Origin: Deltaproteobacteria bacterium
GTDB lineage: Bacteria; Desulfobacterota; Desulfobacteria; Desulfobacterales; JAUWMJ01
Assembly: GCA_030638575.1 (NCBI GenBank)
Contig: DAOWEJ010000087.1
Coordinates: 1 to 43,290 of the forward strand
Reading direction: 5' to 3'
DNA: 43,290 nt
The notes under the pieces were generated by a model. It had not been told where the DNA came from. It worked only from the letters and a program-made list of their open reading frames with translations, and did not search any database. The translations under genes were made by a program, and so were the position numbers. Of the stretch, positions 1 through 7,749 are shown piece by piece. Each line of letters begins with the position of its first letter. Positions within the stretch are counted from its first letter, which is position 1.

Positions 1-195
1 CCATATTTTGTGTATACAACTGCTTTCACAAATATTCCTCCGTGGTTGCTTTAATTTGGTGATTTTCAGAAATAGTTTACGACAATACATCCTGCAAGGT
101 TGTAAAACCTAACCGTTATGATCATCGGATACATGAGCGCAGCGAGTGTATTACGGTGAATCAATTTGTTGTGCAATAAAAATAAAATAAATATA

Positions 196-224
196 TTGAC
201 TATTTTAGCTAAAATAACTATTAT
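196..224 (+). promoter_or_regulatory. Promoter and operator of the toxin-antitoxin pair
   Basis: TTGACT at 196-201 and TATTAT at 219-224 are separated by 17 bp, a good sigma70-type promoter. The spacer contains the perfect 16-bp palindrome TATTTTAGCTAAAATA at 201-216. Phd/YefM antitoxins bind short palindromes in their own promoter, so this is the likely autoregulatory operator (inference). A clear ribosome site, AAGGAG, follows at 245-250, six bases before the antitoxin ATG. Confidence 0.7.
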
Positions 225-256
225 AGACAATAATTACAAAAAATAAGGAGATAAAT

Positions 257-493
257 ATGCAAATTACTGCAACAGAGTTAAAAAACCGACTTGGTCAATA
301 TCTTGATGTAGCTGAAACCGATCCCGTAATTGTTAAAAAATCCGGCCGTATAAAATCGGTGCTAATTTCAAGTGCAACCTATGAAAAATTCCTCGCATAT
401 GAAGATGCTTATTGGGCTATCAAAGCCAAACAAGCCGAAGACGAAGGCTATTTAGGTTCTAAAGCTTCTGAGAATCTTCTGAAGAGGAAATAA
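257..493 (+). CDS. Type II antitoxin, Phd/YefM family
   Basis: This 78-residue protein opens with MQITATELKNRLGQYL and continues with PVIVKKSGRIKSVLISSATYEKF, the N-terminal DNA-binding fold of Phd/YefM antitoxins. The rest (about residues 50-78) is charged and probably forms the tail that wraps and neutralises the toxin. It lies four bases upstream of a RelE-type toxin, the usual antitoxin-first order. In known systems the antitoxin, alone or with the toxin, represses the operon, and the palindrome at 201-216 is the obvious target. Length is normal for the family. The exact subfamily is not certain. Confidence 0.9.
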   Translation: MQITATELKNRLGQYLDVAETDPVIVKKSGRIKSVLISSATYEKFLAYEDAYWAIKAKQAEDEGYLGSKASENLLKRK

Positions 494-497
494 TTCT

Positions 498-773
498 ATG
501 CACAATCTTGACATTACTAAATCTGCTGGAAAATTTATTAAAAAGTTACCACCGAAACAATACCTGCAAGTCGTTGGAACAATGCTTAGCCTTAGAGAGG
601 ATCCAAGACCTCACGATTCTGAACAACTAAAAGGGTATCCCAAATATCAGCGTGTCGACATTGGTGAATTCCGAATAATCTACCGATTTGATAAAGATAC
701 TGTTTATATAGCCTTAGTTGGAAAGAGAAATGATGATGAAGTTTACAAACGATTCAAGCAGAGCAAATATTAA
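498..773 (+). CDS. Type II toxin, RelE/ParE superfamily
   Basis: This 91-residue protein has the compact RelE fold signature: an N-terminal helix pair with FIKKLPPKQYLQVV, then a C-terminal beta-sheet with YQRVDIGEFRIIYRFDKDTVYIALVGKRNDDEVYKRF written here only as the landmarks GEFRIIYRF and VGKRNDDEVY. RelE members cleave mRNA on the ribosome, while ParE members poison gyrase. The basic residues and terminal Tyr in the last strand favour a RelE-like RNase (inference). It starts four bases after the antitoxin stop, so the two are cotranscribed and probably translationally coupled. The gene looks intact. Confidence 0.88.
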   Translation: MHNLDITKSAGKFIKKLPPKQYLQVVGTMLSLREDPRPHDSEQLKGYPKYQRVDIGEFRIIYRFDKDTVYIALVGKRNDDEVYKRFKQSKY

Positions 774-1023
774 TCATCTTGTATTTTATTTTCCGCCTCT
801 AAGAACCACATAGATTAGACGGTTAAATAGCCGTATTTAATTGCGGCTGTTTTGCCGTATACTACTTTTTTCGAAAACTTTATAACATATCGATACCAAG
901 GATAAAATTGTGTGATTAATGGGGATATTGGTTTTGGAAATGCGCATTAAAATAAAAAGAAGTGTTGACTTTGCGGTAAGTTTTCGGTGCTGATGTGAAC
1001 CCTCAAAGGACTAAGTTGTTACC

Positions 1024-3405
1024 TCAATCTAAAATCTCCCTTAACTTTTGTGACAGCTCATTAATATTGAAAGGCTTTTGTATAAAACCATTGCAACCTC
1101 TCTCTATTATCTCTCTTGCCTGTCCGGCGATGCTGTACCCGCTCGAAAGGAGGACCTTTACTTCGGGGTTGATCTCTTTTAGCCTGTCATAAGATTCGCC
1201 TCCACCAATGCCAGGCATTATCATATCCATAATAACCACATCAATCTTATCACGATATTTTTTATAAACTTCTATGGCTTCTTTCCCGCCCCTTGCCGGC
1301 AACACCTTATAGCCCAATGTTTTCAGTATTTCATGACCTACATCAATAATCATATCCTCATCATCTACAAGGAGAACCGTCCCTGTTCCTTTCAAGAACT
1401 TAACTGCTTTTTTCTTCTCTTTAGTTGCTTTATCTTCAGATGCCGGCAGATAAATCTTAAAAGTGGTTCCATCTCCCTCATTAGAGACTACATCAATATA
1501 TCCCCCATGAGCCTTTATGATGCCGTAAACAGAAGCTAATCCAAGACCGGTGCCTTTGCTTAAGTCCTTTGTTGTAAAGAAGGGATCAAAGATACGCTCC
1601 ATGGTACCTCTGTCCATGCCTACGCCTGTATCTCTGACAGTTAATAATATGTAGTTTCCAGGCCTTGGCTTATATAGTTTACCTGTCATATCTTCATGGG
1701 TGACATTCATGGTTTTCACGAAAAGATCCCCTCCCACCGGCATGGCATCTGCAGCATTGACATACAAATTCCACAGGATCTGCTCAATCTGTCCCTGGTC
1801 TGCCTTTATTCCAAACAGGTCTTTTGCAAACTCTTGATGAATCCGAATCTCCTTTCTGGTTGTGCCAAAGGTATCAGAAGTCTCTTTTACCAATCGGTTC
1901 AGGCTAAGGGGCATGATCTCATATCTTCCTTCCCTGGCATATCCAAGAAGCTGGTTTGTAAGCTTAGATCCGCTTTGAACCAGTTTTTCAATATTATTTA
2001 GTCTTTTATAATGCGGATTATCGTGATCAGTATCTAAAAGCATCAAGGAGGCATTCCCCAGGATACCTGTAAGGAGGTTATTAAAGTTATGAGCAATACC
2101 ACCGGCTAAAGTCCCAATGGCCTCCATCCTTTGGGCGTGGATGAGCCGTGCTTCAAGTTTCTTTTTTTCTTCTTCTGCTTCCTTACGTTCGGTGATGTTC
2201 TCAAAGCTACCCTCATAGCAGAGTATTCGACCGTTGTTATCCCTGACAATCCTCGCTGTATCTCTCACCCAGATGATTGTTCCATCGTACCGGTACCACT
2301 GCGCTTCAAAACCCGCTACGATCTTGTCTGTATCAATCATAGCCTGCCATCGCTTGCGATCTTCATCATTCACATAAAGATCTTTCGAGCTGATAGCCAT
2401 GAAGGTCTGCCTGTCGGGATAGCCAAGCATATGCACACCTGTCAGGTTGATACCGAGGATTTTTCCTCCCGGATTAGTCCGATATAGCCCCACAGGAATG
2501 CCGTCAAACAGGCTGCTGTAGCGAATTTCAGCTTGCCTTAGAGCCTTTTCCGCCCGCCTGTGCTCAGTGATGTCGACAAATACGGCAAGGGTGCCGGTGA
2601 AGCAGTCTCCCTCAAAACGGGGCCTGCCACTCATCAGGACGGGGAACCGTTTGCCATCCTTGCGCACCATTTCCAGTTCGTAACGATCTGCTTCACCGCG
2701 CATCCGCCGTTCATCAGCGGCCTGAGCAATGTGATGCTGATTGGTCGGGATGAAAATCCTCCAGTGCTGACCTATCAGTTCTTCCGGTGTGTAACCCGTC
2801 AGCGACGCTACAGCCTGGTTGACAAAGTTGATGTACCCCTTTGCATCTTCAACAACGATGCCTTCGGACATGCTCTGGACGATGCCCTCGCTAAACTCTT
2901 TGAGATGTTTGAGCTCTTCCTCCGCTTGCCTACGCTCGGTGATGTCCTGGCCTTGAGCTATGGTGGCGACGATAGTTTTGCCATCTTCGGCATAGATATT
3001 TGCAGAGTTCCAGAGTGCTATTCGGTTATCTCCATCTTTGCGAAGAATCGGAATTTCCACCGACTCCCAGTATTCACCGCTCATGGCGTTTGCGATCTTG
3101 CTCATCGATTCGTCCCTGGTTGCTTCAGGGAAGAGCATGTGTATTTTTTTTCCGACAACCTCTCCGGCTGTGTAGCGGGTCAGTCGTTTGAAAGCTTGGT
3201 TGAAACGGGTGATCTTGAAATCCGGGTCCCAGACGATGATAGGAGCATTGGCGTAATGAAGGAGTTTTTCCAGATAGTCACGGATCTCCCTAAGCTCCTC
3301 TTCTGTTTGGCCGGACCGGTTTCCTGATCTTTCCAATTCGGCAGCCCGTCGCAATTCTGCAACTTCATTTATTAGCTGCTCTTTTGTCTTATCTTCATCT
3401 TTCAT
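1024..3405 (-). CDS. Triple-PAS hybrid sensor histidine kinase/response regulator
   Basis: This is a cytosolic-looking hybrid kinase of 793 residues. The ATG at 3405 is chosen because GGGAGGT lies six bases upstream of it; the longer frame would start at a TTG inside this ribosome site. Domains in order: a coiled-coil lead; three PAS domains (about 42-156, 168-288, 290-415), each ending in a DIT/NIT-ERR linker; HisKA with phospho-acceptor His439 in GGIAHNFNNLL; HATPase with DTGVGM and GTGLGLASVYG; and a C-terminal receiver (about 675-793) with DDED and phospho-acceptor Asp727 in IMDMIMPG. No membrane segment or signal peptide is visible, so the signal is probably intracellular (redox, ligand or haem). 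No partner regulator is adjacent. Its first PAS domain closely matches that of the kinase at 19529-21526. Confidence 0.93.
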   Translation of the reverse strand: MKDEDKTKEQLINEVAELRRAAELERSGNRSGQTEEELREIRDYLEKLLHYANAPIIVWDPDFKITRFNQAFKRLTRYTAGEVVGKKIHMLFPEATRDESMSKIANAMSGEYWESVEIPILRKDGDNRIALWNSANIYAEDGKTIVATIAQGQDITERRQAEEELKHLKEFSEGIVQSMSEGIVVEDAKGYINFVNQAVASLTGYTPEELIGQHWRIFIPTNQHHIAQAADERRMRGEADRYELEMVRKDGKRFPVLMSGRPRFEGDCFTGTLAVFVDITEHRRAEKALRQAEIRYSSLFDGIPVGLYRTNPGGKILGINLTGVHMLGYPDRQTFMAISSKDLYVNDEDRKRWQAMIDTDKIVAGFEAQWYRYDGTIIWVRDTARIVRDNNGRILCYEGSFENITERKEAEEEKKKLEARLIHAQRMEAIGTLAGGIAHNFNNLLTGILGNASLMLLDTDHDNPHYKRLNNIEKLVQSGSKLTNQLLGYAREGRYEIMPLSLNRLVKETSDTFGTTRKEIRIHQEFAKDLFGIKADQGQIEQILWNLYVNAADAMPVGGDLFVKTMNVTHEDMTGKLYKPRPGNYILLTVRDTGVGMDRGTMERIFDPFFTTKDLSKGTGLGLASVYGIIKAHGGYIDVVSNEGDGTTFKIYLPASEDKATKEKKKAVKFLKGTGTVLLVDDEDMIIDVGHEILKTLGYKVLPARGGKEAIEVYKKYRDKIDVVIMDMIMPGIGGGESYDRLKEINPEVKVLLSSGYSIAGQAREIIERGCNGFIQKPFNINELSQKLREILD

Positions 3406-3906
3406 AGCTGTACCTCCCAAAACACAACATCTTGCAAGAGATAAAGGCTCTGAACAGCCATTTCCCGTTTTCTTTCATATTCTTTTAATATATCATGTGA
3501 GACAATATTATACAAGAATACCTTCCAATGTCTAGAATATTGATGACTTATAAAATCCCGCTATGCTGCGCTGTGTTGTACGGCAATAAGCATTCATCAA
3601 ATAACACACCCATTAAATTTGATGGCGTCGTAAAAAGTCGAATTCATCGGGTTTTAGGTTTTATGTGTTAAGTTTATGAAATAATCCATTTTAACAGATA
3701 CTTAAAACTTAAATCCTAAAACTTAAAACGTTTCGTAAAAGAAAGTTTCCTGACTTTTTACGAAACCGTCAAATTTGACGTAAAGATGGACTATCTGAAT
3801 ATTATATTGTAAGCAATTTTAAAGGAAATCACTTTTTGTGATGTTTTCCAAAAGCCAGGTAACAGATGATAACCTATCACCTTAACTTAAAAAAGGAGTG
3901 TTGCGG
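3406..3906. other. Intergenic region holding an inverted-repeat element
   Basis: About 500 bases lie between the divergently transcribed kinase and the CYTH gene. The middle part is the inverted-repeat element at 3615-3776. The flanks are AT-rich and must hold the two outward promoters, but I could not place convincing -35/-10 pairs. No coding region, tRNA or ncRNA was recognised. Confidence 0.5.
3615..3776. repeat. MITE-like inverted-repeat element (GACGGTTTCGTAAAAAGTC family)
   Basis: The left arm 3615-3639 and right arm 3752-3776 are inverted copies that match at 22 of 25 positions. The core is TTTGAYGGYKTCGTAAAAAGTC on the left arm strand. About 112 bp lie between them; these are AT-rich and themselves partly self-complementary (GGTTTTAGGTTTTA against TAAATCCTAAAACTTAAAAC). 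Related arms occur at 30904-30921, 31051-31065 and 35116-35139. No transposase is present, so this is a non-autonomous element or a long hairpin. Confidence 0.75.
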
Positions 3907-4371
3907 ATGGGCATGGAAATAGAAAGAAAATTTCTTTTAAAGGACGATTCCTGGCGATCTATGGCCAGTGGAACTATGTGCCGGCAGGGATATCTTTCCA
4001 GTGATAGAGAGCGTATCGTACGTGTACGCATCATTAAAGACAAAGGATTTGTAACTGTAAAAGGCATTGCCAGGGAGGCCACCCGGCTGGAATACGAATA
4101 TGAAATCCCTGAAAATGATGCAAAGGAGATGCTCAACGAATTGTGCGAAAAGCCTCTTATTGAAAAGAACAGGTATAAAATCGACTATAAGGGGCTTACC
4201 TGGGAAATAGACGAGTTTTTTGGTGAAAACCAGGGGTTAATCGTAGCCGAAGTGGAGCTGGAAAGGGAGAATCAGGCCTTTGAAAAACCCGAATGGGTAG
4301 GTAAGGAAGTAACCGGAGATCCAAGATATTTCAATTCAAACCTCATAAAAAATCCATTTAAAAATTGGTAA
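3907..4371 (+). CDS. CYTH domain protein (inorganic/organic triphosphatase or class IV adenylate cyclase-like)
   Basis: This 154-residue protein begins MGMEIERKFLL, carrying the EIERKF signature of CYTH domains near the N terminus. Paired charged strands follow: RIVRVRIIKD, VTVKG, RLEYEYEIP, KNRYKIDYKG, WEIDEFF and AEVELE. These form the tunnel that binds a triphosphate and divalent metals. Bacterial single-domain CYTH proteins are mostly tripolyphosphatases or thiamine triphosphatase-like enzymes; a cyclase is less likely (family knowledge). The AAAAGGAG at 3891-3898 overlaps the GTG at 3898 and sits eight bases before the ATG at 3907, which decides the start. The gene appears monocistronic, so the substrate cannot be told from context. 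Confidence 0.88.
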   Translation: MGMEIERKFLLKDDSWRSMASGTMCRQGYLSSDRERIVRVRIIKDKGFVTVKGIAREATRLEYEYEIPENDAKEMLNELCEKPLIEKNRYKIDYKGLTWEIDEFFGENQGLIVAEVELERENQAFEKPEWVGKEVTGDPRYFNSNLIKNPFKNW

Positions 4372-4521
4372 AAGATTTAGTTCCGCTACGCTCATATTCT
4401 CAAAACGGCCACCCGGTTTAGATGGGACGGATCAAAAACGATCGGCAAAAAAGCGAAAAGGTGCTGCCGTATAATATTCGGTTAATTTACGTTTTATTTA
4501 AATAATTAGCATAAAAATATT

Positions 4522-4550
4522 TTGACAATTGAATAACAATTAATTAATAT
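4522..4550 (+). promoter_or_regulatory. Sigma70-type promoter of the Lrp-PanB cluster
   Basis: A perfect TTGACA (4522-4527) and TAATAT (4545-4550) are spaced by 17 bp. The expected transcript start near 4557 rules out the TTG at 4560 as a translation start. Within the spacer, AATTG-AATAA-CAATT (4527-4541) is an inverted repeat with 5-bp arms. It is a plausible operator for the Lrp-type regulator encoded just downstream (inference). Confidence 0.75.
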
Positions 4551-4607
4551 AGTTTATTATTGAATATAAATAATATATTTATCCATCCTAACAAACTTTT
4601 TAAAACC

Positions 4608-5141
4608 ATGGACGAACTTGATCAAAAAATCTTAAAGGCTTTGCAGGCCAGTGGGCGTAAGAAAAATGCCGACCTGGCACGGGAGTTGGGCGTGGCTCCG
4701 TCGACTATGCTGGATCGGGTCCGCCGGCTTGAAGATAGCGGTATTGTAAAAGGCTATAGGGCAACCATTGATCCCAAGATGTTGAACCTGAACATTCAAG
4801 CCTTTATATCGGTCAGCCTCTATCGGCATGATACACAAGACATCCGCAAGTTCGAAGAGGGCATCCGGCGGATTCCCTATGTGCGGGCCTGCTACCATCT
4901 GACCGGACGATTAGACTACCTGCTTCACGTTGCCGTCCGGGACCTCGCGCAACTTGGCGCGCTCATTAAAAACGAAATCGCATCGTTACCCAGTTTCGGC
5001 AAGTCGGAAACCTTTCTGGCTTTATCCGAGATCAAGCCTGACAATGGCTGGCCCATTCAGGATGATCTTTTTTCCAGCCCTGAAGGAAAGGGGGCCGGGA
5101 AAGCGGGTTTAGGTGAATCGGAAAAAATAAATTCAAAATAA
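4608..5141 (+). CDS. Lrp/AsnC-family transcriptional regulator
   Basis: This 177-residue protein starts MDELDQKILKALQASGRKK, the standard Lrp N terminus, followed by a winged helix-turn-helix (about 15-55, with ARELGVAPSTMLDRVRRLEDSG). A RAM/AsnC ligand-binding domain spans about 65-140 (AFISVSLYRHD, RACYHLTGRLDYLLHVAVRDL). The C-terminal extension of about 35 residues after SEIKPDNG is low-complexity and unlike the short tail of classic Lrp. No ribosome site precedes the ATG at 4608, so translation may start from a short leader. Members sense amino or keto acids and usually control neighbouring genes. It sits 12 bases before panB, so the PanB, 421-residue and aminotransferase genes downstream are likely targets (inference). 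Confidence 0.88.
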   Translation: MDELDQKILKALQASGRKKNADLARELGVAPSTMLDRVRRLEDSGIVKGYRATIDPKMLNLNIQAFISVSLYRHDTQDIRKFEEGIRRIPYVRACYHLTGRLDYLLHVAVRDLAQLGALIKNEIASLPSFGKSETFLALSEIKPDNGWPIQDDLFSSPEGKGAGKAGLGESEKINSK

Positions 5142-5153
5142 AGGAGAAAGCAT

Positions 5154-6002
5154 ATGGGTAAGAAAAAAATGATACATGAATTCTATGAAATGAGGAAAAG
5201 CGGCGAGAAAATCACCTTCTTGACCGCCTATGATTATCCCACAGCCCAATTTGCAGAAGCGGCAGGTATGGACATGCTTCTTGTCGGCGACAGCTTGGGG
5301 ATGTGCGTATACGGCTACAGCGGAACGATCCCGGTGGTTATGGACCAAATGATCTTCCATTCCGAGGCGGTCCGACGCGGAGCTCCCAATACTTTTGTCA
5401 TCGGTGACATGCCCTTTATGGCCTACCAGAGCAGCATCGAAAAGGCAGTGGAAAATGCAGGCCGTTTTCTTAAAGAAGCCGGATGCGACGCCATCAAGCT
5501 GGAAGGCGGCGTTCGCATAGTTGACCAAATTCGGGCCATCGTGGATGCAGGCATCGTGGTTATGGGCCATATCGGGCTTACACCGCAAAGCTCCGGCCAG
5601 TTGGGTGGACACAAGGCCCAGGGACGAACCGCCGAAACAGCAAAACTGGTTTATGAAGATGCTCTGGCCGTAAGAGACGCAGGAGCCCAAATGCTTCTTG
5701 TAGAGGCGGTGCCTCCTGAAGTTTGCGGCTTTATCACCAAAAAACTGGATATTCCGGTGCTGTCCATCGGTGCCGGCCCGGATGCCGATGGCCAATTGCT
5801 GATTGTTTCAGACATGATCGGCCAGTTCCAGGCGTTTACGCCAAAGTTCGTCAAGAAATATTGCAATGTGGCGGACACAATCACCCAGGCCATGAAAACC
5901 TACTGCGAGGAGATTCGTGCAGGAAAATTTCCATCAGACGACCACTGCTATGGAATGATCAAAGGAGAAGCAGATAAGTTTTTTAAGCTCATGAAGGAAT
6001 AA
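5154..6002 (+). CDS. panB: 3-methyl-2-oxobutanoate hydroxymethyltransferase (PanB)
   Basis: PanB adds a hydroxymethyl group from 5,10-methylene-THF to 2-oxoisovalerate to give ketopantoate, the first step of pantothenate synthesis. The 282-residue length is typical for this TIM barrel. Key residues are in place: Asp46 (VGDSLGM), Asp85 (GDMPFMA), Glu117 (IKLEGG), His139 (MGHIGLTPQS) and catalytic Glu184 (LLVEAVPPEV). The AAAGGAG ribosome site precedes the ATG. panC and panD are not adjacent; instead it follows an Lrp-type regulator and precedes an unassigned protein and an aminotransferase. That context suggests it may serve branched-chain keto-acid metabolism rather than, or as well as, coenzyme A synthesis (inference). 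The PanB family call is firm; the physiological role is open. Confidence 0.9.
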   Translation: MGKKKMIHEFYEMRKSGEKITFLTAYDYPTAQFAEAAGMDMLLVGDSLGMCVYGYSGTIPVVMDQMIFHSEAVRRGAPNTFVIGDMPFMAYQSSIEKAVENAGRFLKEAGCDAIKLEGGVRIVDQIRAIVDAGIVVMGHIGLTPQSSGQLGGHKAQGRTAETAKLVYEDALAVRDAGAQMLLVEAVPPEVCGFITKKLDIPVLSIGAGPDADGQLLIVSDMIGQFQAFTPKFVKKYCNVADTITQAMKTYCEEIRAGKFPSDDHCYGMIKGEADKFFKLMKE

Positions 6003-6021
6003 TGTTTCTATCATAGTCTGA

Positions 6022-6165
6022 AGAGGCAGTTTCAAAATGTTCAATTTTGTTCAAGATCAAGGAAGGCGAAAATTTTAACCACAGGAATACATAGAGTATT
6101 TCGAGGATTAAAATTTGAGCCTGACGCAGATATTGGGCAAAAGGGGACGTTTTGAAATTGGCTCT
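6022..6165. repeat. Inverted-repeat element, about 144 bp
   Basis: The left arm starting AGAGGCAGTTTCAAAATG at 6022 and the right arm CGTTTTGAAATTGGCTCT ending at 6165 are inverted copies with about 17 of 21 positions matching. The interior carries a second nested inverted pair around GAAAATTTTAACC and GGATTAAAATTTGAG. It has no coding capacity and looks like a non-autonomous dispersed element or a long imperfect hairpin. Confidence 0.6.
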
Positions 6166-6266
6166 GAAGTGAAAGTGTGTTCTAAACATATGCCTAACCC
6201 GAATAAACCGGAAACAACAAAATACAAGCATCCATTCTACGTAGCAGGCTACTGCGAAGGATGAAC

Positions 6267-6400
6267 CAAATTTCAAATAAATTCCAAATTACAATATCCA
6301 AATCTTAAATAAGATTAAAAACCAATAGTTGTTTCCCAGCATTGTAATTTATTTGTCATTTGTTTTTTGAATATTGTGATTTATTTGTCATTTGTCTTTT
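6267..6400. repeat. AT-rich repeat cluster upstream of the 421-residue gene
   Basis: Two direct copies of TTGTRATTTATTTGTCATTTG lie at about 6344-6364 and 6376-6396. The segment at about 6267-6296 (CAAATTTCAAATAAATTCC and following) is an inverted, diverged copy. The set can fold into a long AU-rich hairpin. Such repeats are seen scattered in other bacterial genomes, and their function is unknown. Confidence 0.55.
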
Positions 6401-6457
6401 GTTTTCTGACATAAAAAACACGAATTTCAGGATTAAGATACTAAAGGAGGTAACGCA

Positions 6458-7723
6458 ATGACAGACCTTAGAGATCGCATAAAAATATCCTCGGAACGAT
6501 TGGAGGAGATCAACGCTTTTTTGACCGACCCCAACAATGAACTCATCAACCAGCTTTTGGAAGTAGTTCACCGTTACGGCGGGCCGGAGGAGATTAATCG
6601 TAAAGCACAGGAAGCCGGAACCTTTGAGAACCTAACGGAACGTCTGCGGCAAATTGATTCGCCCTATGTGCAAGACATCGAGTGGCTCGTCGAGCAAAAG
6701 GAAAAGAACGCCTTTGTTTCCATGCAGGAGTACTACGATAGGGTGCTGGGCGATCCGACCGCTATGAAAAAGCTCAACCAGGAAAACCGGGTAACCCTGG
6801 AGATCAGTGCCTTACAATATTTCCCATGGTTGATTGTTCAGGCCAGGCGGGCCATTGAAAAACGCGAGTTGATGCCGGGTCGTTACATTCGCGTGCGCAA
6901 TATGAAGGAACAAAAGGAAGACAACGGTGACATTCTAGCCGTGGCAGCGGCCATGGGAGTGGTGGGAGCCACCCACGTCGAAACCCTTGACACCAAAGGC
7001 ACCGACGGTTCAAACGTCCATCTGGGCGGCCCGGAGACCATTACAGGTTATTTCGGCGGGGTGGGCCAGCCCAATGACTATCCTATTAAATGGTTGGATG
7101 AATATTTATATTATTACACCCAATATGGCACCCGTCAGGTGCTGAATATTAACTCCGGCACGGTTCTGGTGGGATATCTGCTGCACAAACTGGGAATCGA
7201 CAATGAGTTTAAGATATCGGTCTATATGGGCAATGATAACCCCTATGCCATATTTTGGACCCTTTTGACCGCGCGGATGTTCTCCCGGCCCGACGGGACA
7301 ACTTCTCTGATCGGTTTCAACCTATCAAACTCTGTCAATAACGACACCATCCGCCATGCCGCAAAGATCCGAAAGGCCCTTGGGCTTGAAAAGGGGGTCC
7401 GCCTCGAACATCATATCACCGAGACTTACAAATCCATTGTTCGCCAGCCATACAACCGGAGGGATGAACTTGTGGAAGTGGCTAAGGAAGTTTCCAACAT
7501 TGCAGCCAAGCATGAAGGGGGAGAGATTGATACCGAAGCCTCTCTTGAGCATCCTTCCGATATCCTTGAATACTTTATGGCCAAGGCCGATGTCTTGGAC
7601 CAGGGATTAATGGATGCCCTGGAGATCAATTATCTTGAAAAACATAAATCGTTGAATTTGACGGCAGATGCCCTTTCCAAGGCCGGAATCGGGGTGGTTT
7701 GCGCCTGGAACCTTCACAAATAA
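6458..7723 (+). CDS. Unassigned 421-residue protein in an Lrp/PanB/aminotransferase cluster
   Basis: I do not recognise this family. The protein is soluble (no signal peptide or membrane span), acidic, and has a single cysteine (Cys415). An N-terminal helical part (about 1-135) precedes a region rich in Gly and small residues: NGDILAVAAAMGVVGATHVETLDTKGTDGSNVHLGG in outline (landmarks DTKGTDGSN, residues 178-186), then GGPETITGYFGGVGQ (190-204), INSGTVLVGYLLHKLGI, VYMGNDNPYAIFW (256-267), a His/Arg-rich stretch LEHHITETYKSIVRQPYNRR (317-335) and a helical C terminus. Alternating strand/helix with glycine turns suggests an alpha/beta or TIM-barrel enzyme (inference). AAAGGAGG precedes the ATG. 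Only 26 bases separate it from the aminotransferase, so the two are surely cotranscribed. Confidence 0.85.
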   Translation: MTDLRDRIKISSERLEEINAFLTDPNNELINQLLEVVHRYGGPEEINRKAQEAGTFENLTERLRQIDSPYVQDIEWLVEQKEKNAFVSMQEYYDRVLGDPTAMKKLNQENRVTLEISALQYFPWLIVQARRAIEKRELMPGRYIRVRNMKEQKEDNGDILAVAAAMGVVGATHVETLDTKGTDGSNVHLGGPETITGYFGGVGQPNDYPIKWLDEYLYYYTQYGTRQVLNINSGTVLVGYLLHKLGIDNEFKISVYMGNDNPYAIFWTLLTARMFSRPDGTTSLIGFNLSNSVNNDTIRHAAKIRKALGLEKGVRLEHHITETYKSIVRQPYNRRDELVEVAKEVSNIAAKHEGGEIDTEASLEHPSDILEYFMAKADVLDQGLMDALEINYLEKHKSLNLTADALSKAGIGVVCAWNLHK

Positions 7724-7749
7724 AATCATTTCCAAATAAGGAGGCCAAA

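Larger units (their letters stand above)
6003..6457. other. 455-bp gap with two repeat elements
   Basis: The gap between panB and the 421-residue gene contains an inverted-repeat element (6022-6165) and an AT-rich direct/inverted repeat cluster (about 6267-6400). No gene was recognised. The downstream gene has an AGGAGG ribosome site at the right edge. Whether transcription continues from panB through both repeats or restarts here is not clear; I saw no strong promoter. Confidence 0.5.

Noticed and set aside
2560..3327. 255-residue plus-strand reading frame inside the first kinase
   Set aside because: It is antisense to well-conserved PAS domains, with no ribosome site or recognisable motif.
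4560..4607. Upstream TTG start for the Lrp-family regulator
   Set aside because: It would begin at the predicted transcription start, has no ribosome site, and adds residues not seen in Lrp proteins; ATG at 4608 fits the family.
7699..7749. Longer N terminus of the aminotransferase
   Set aside because: It overlaps the upstream gene and lacks a ribosome site, while ATG 7750 has AAGGAGG five bases before it.
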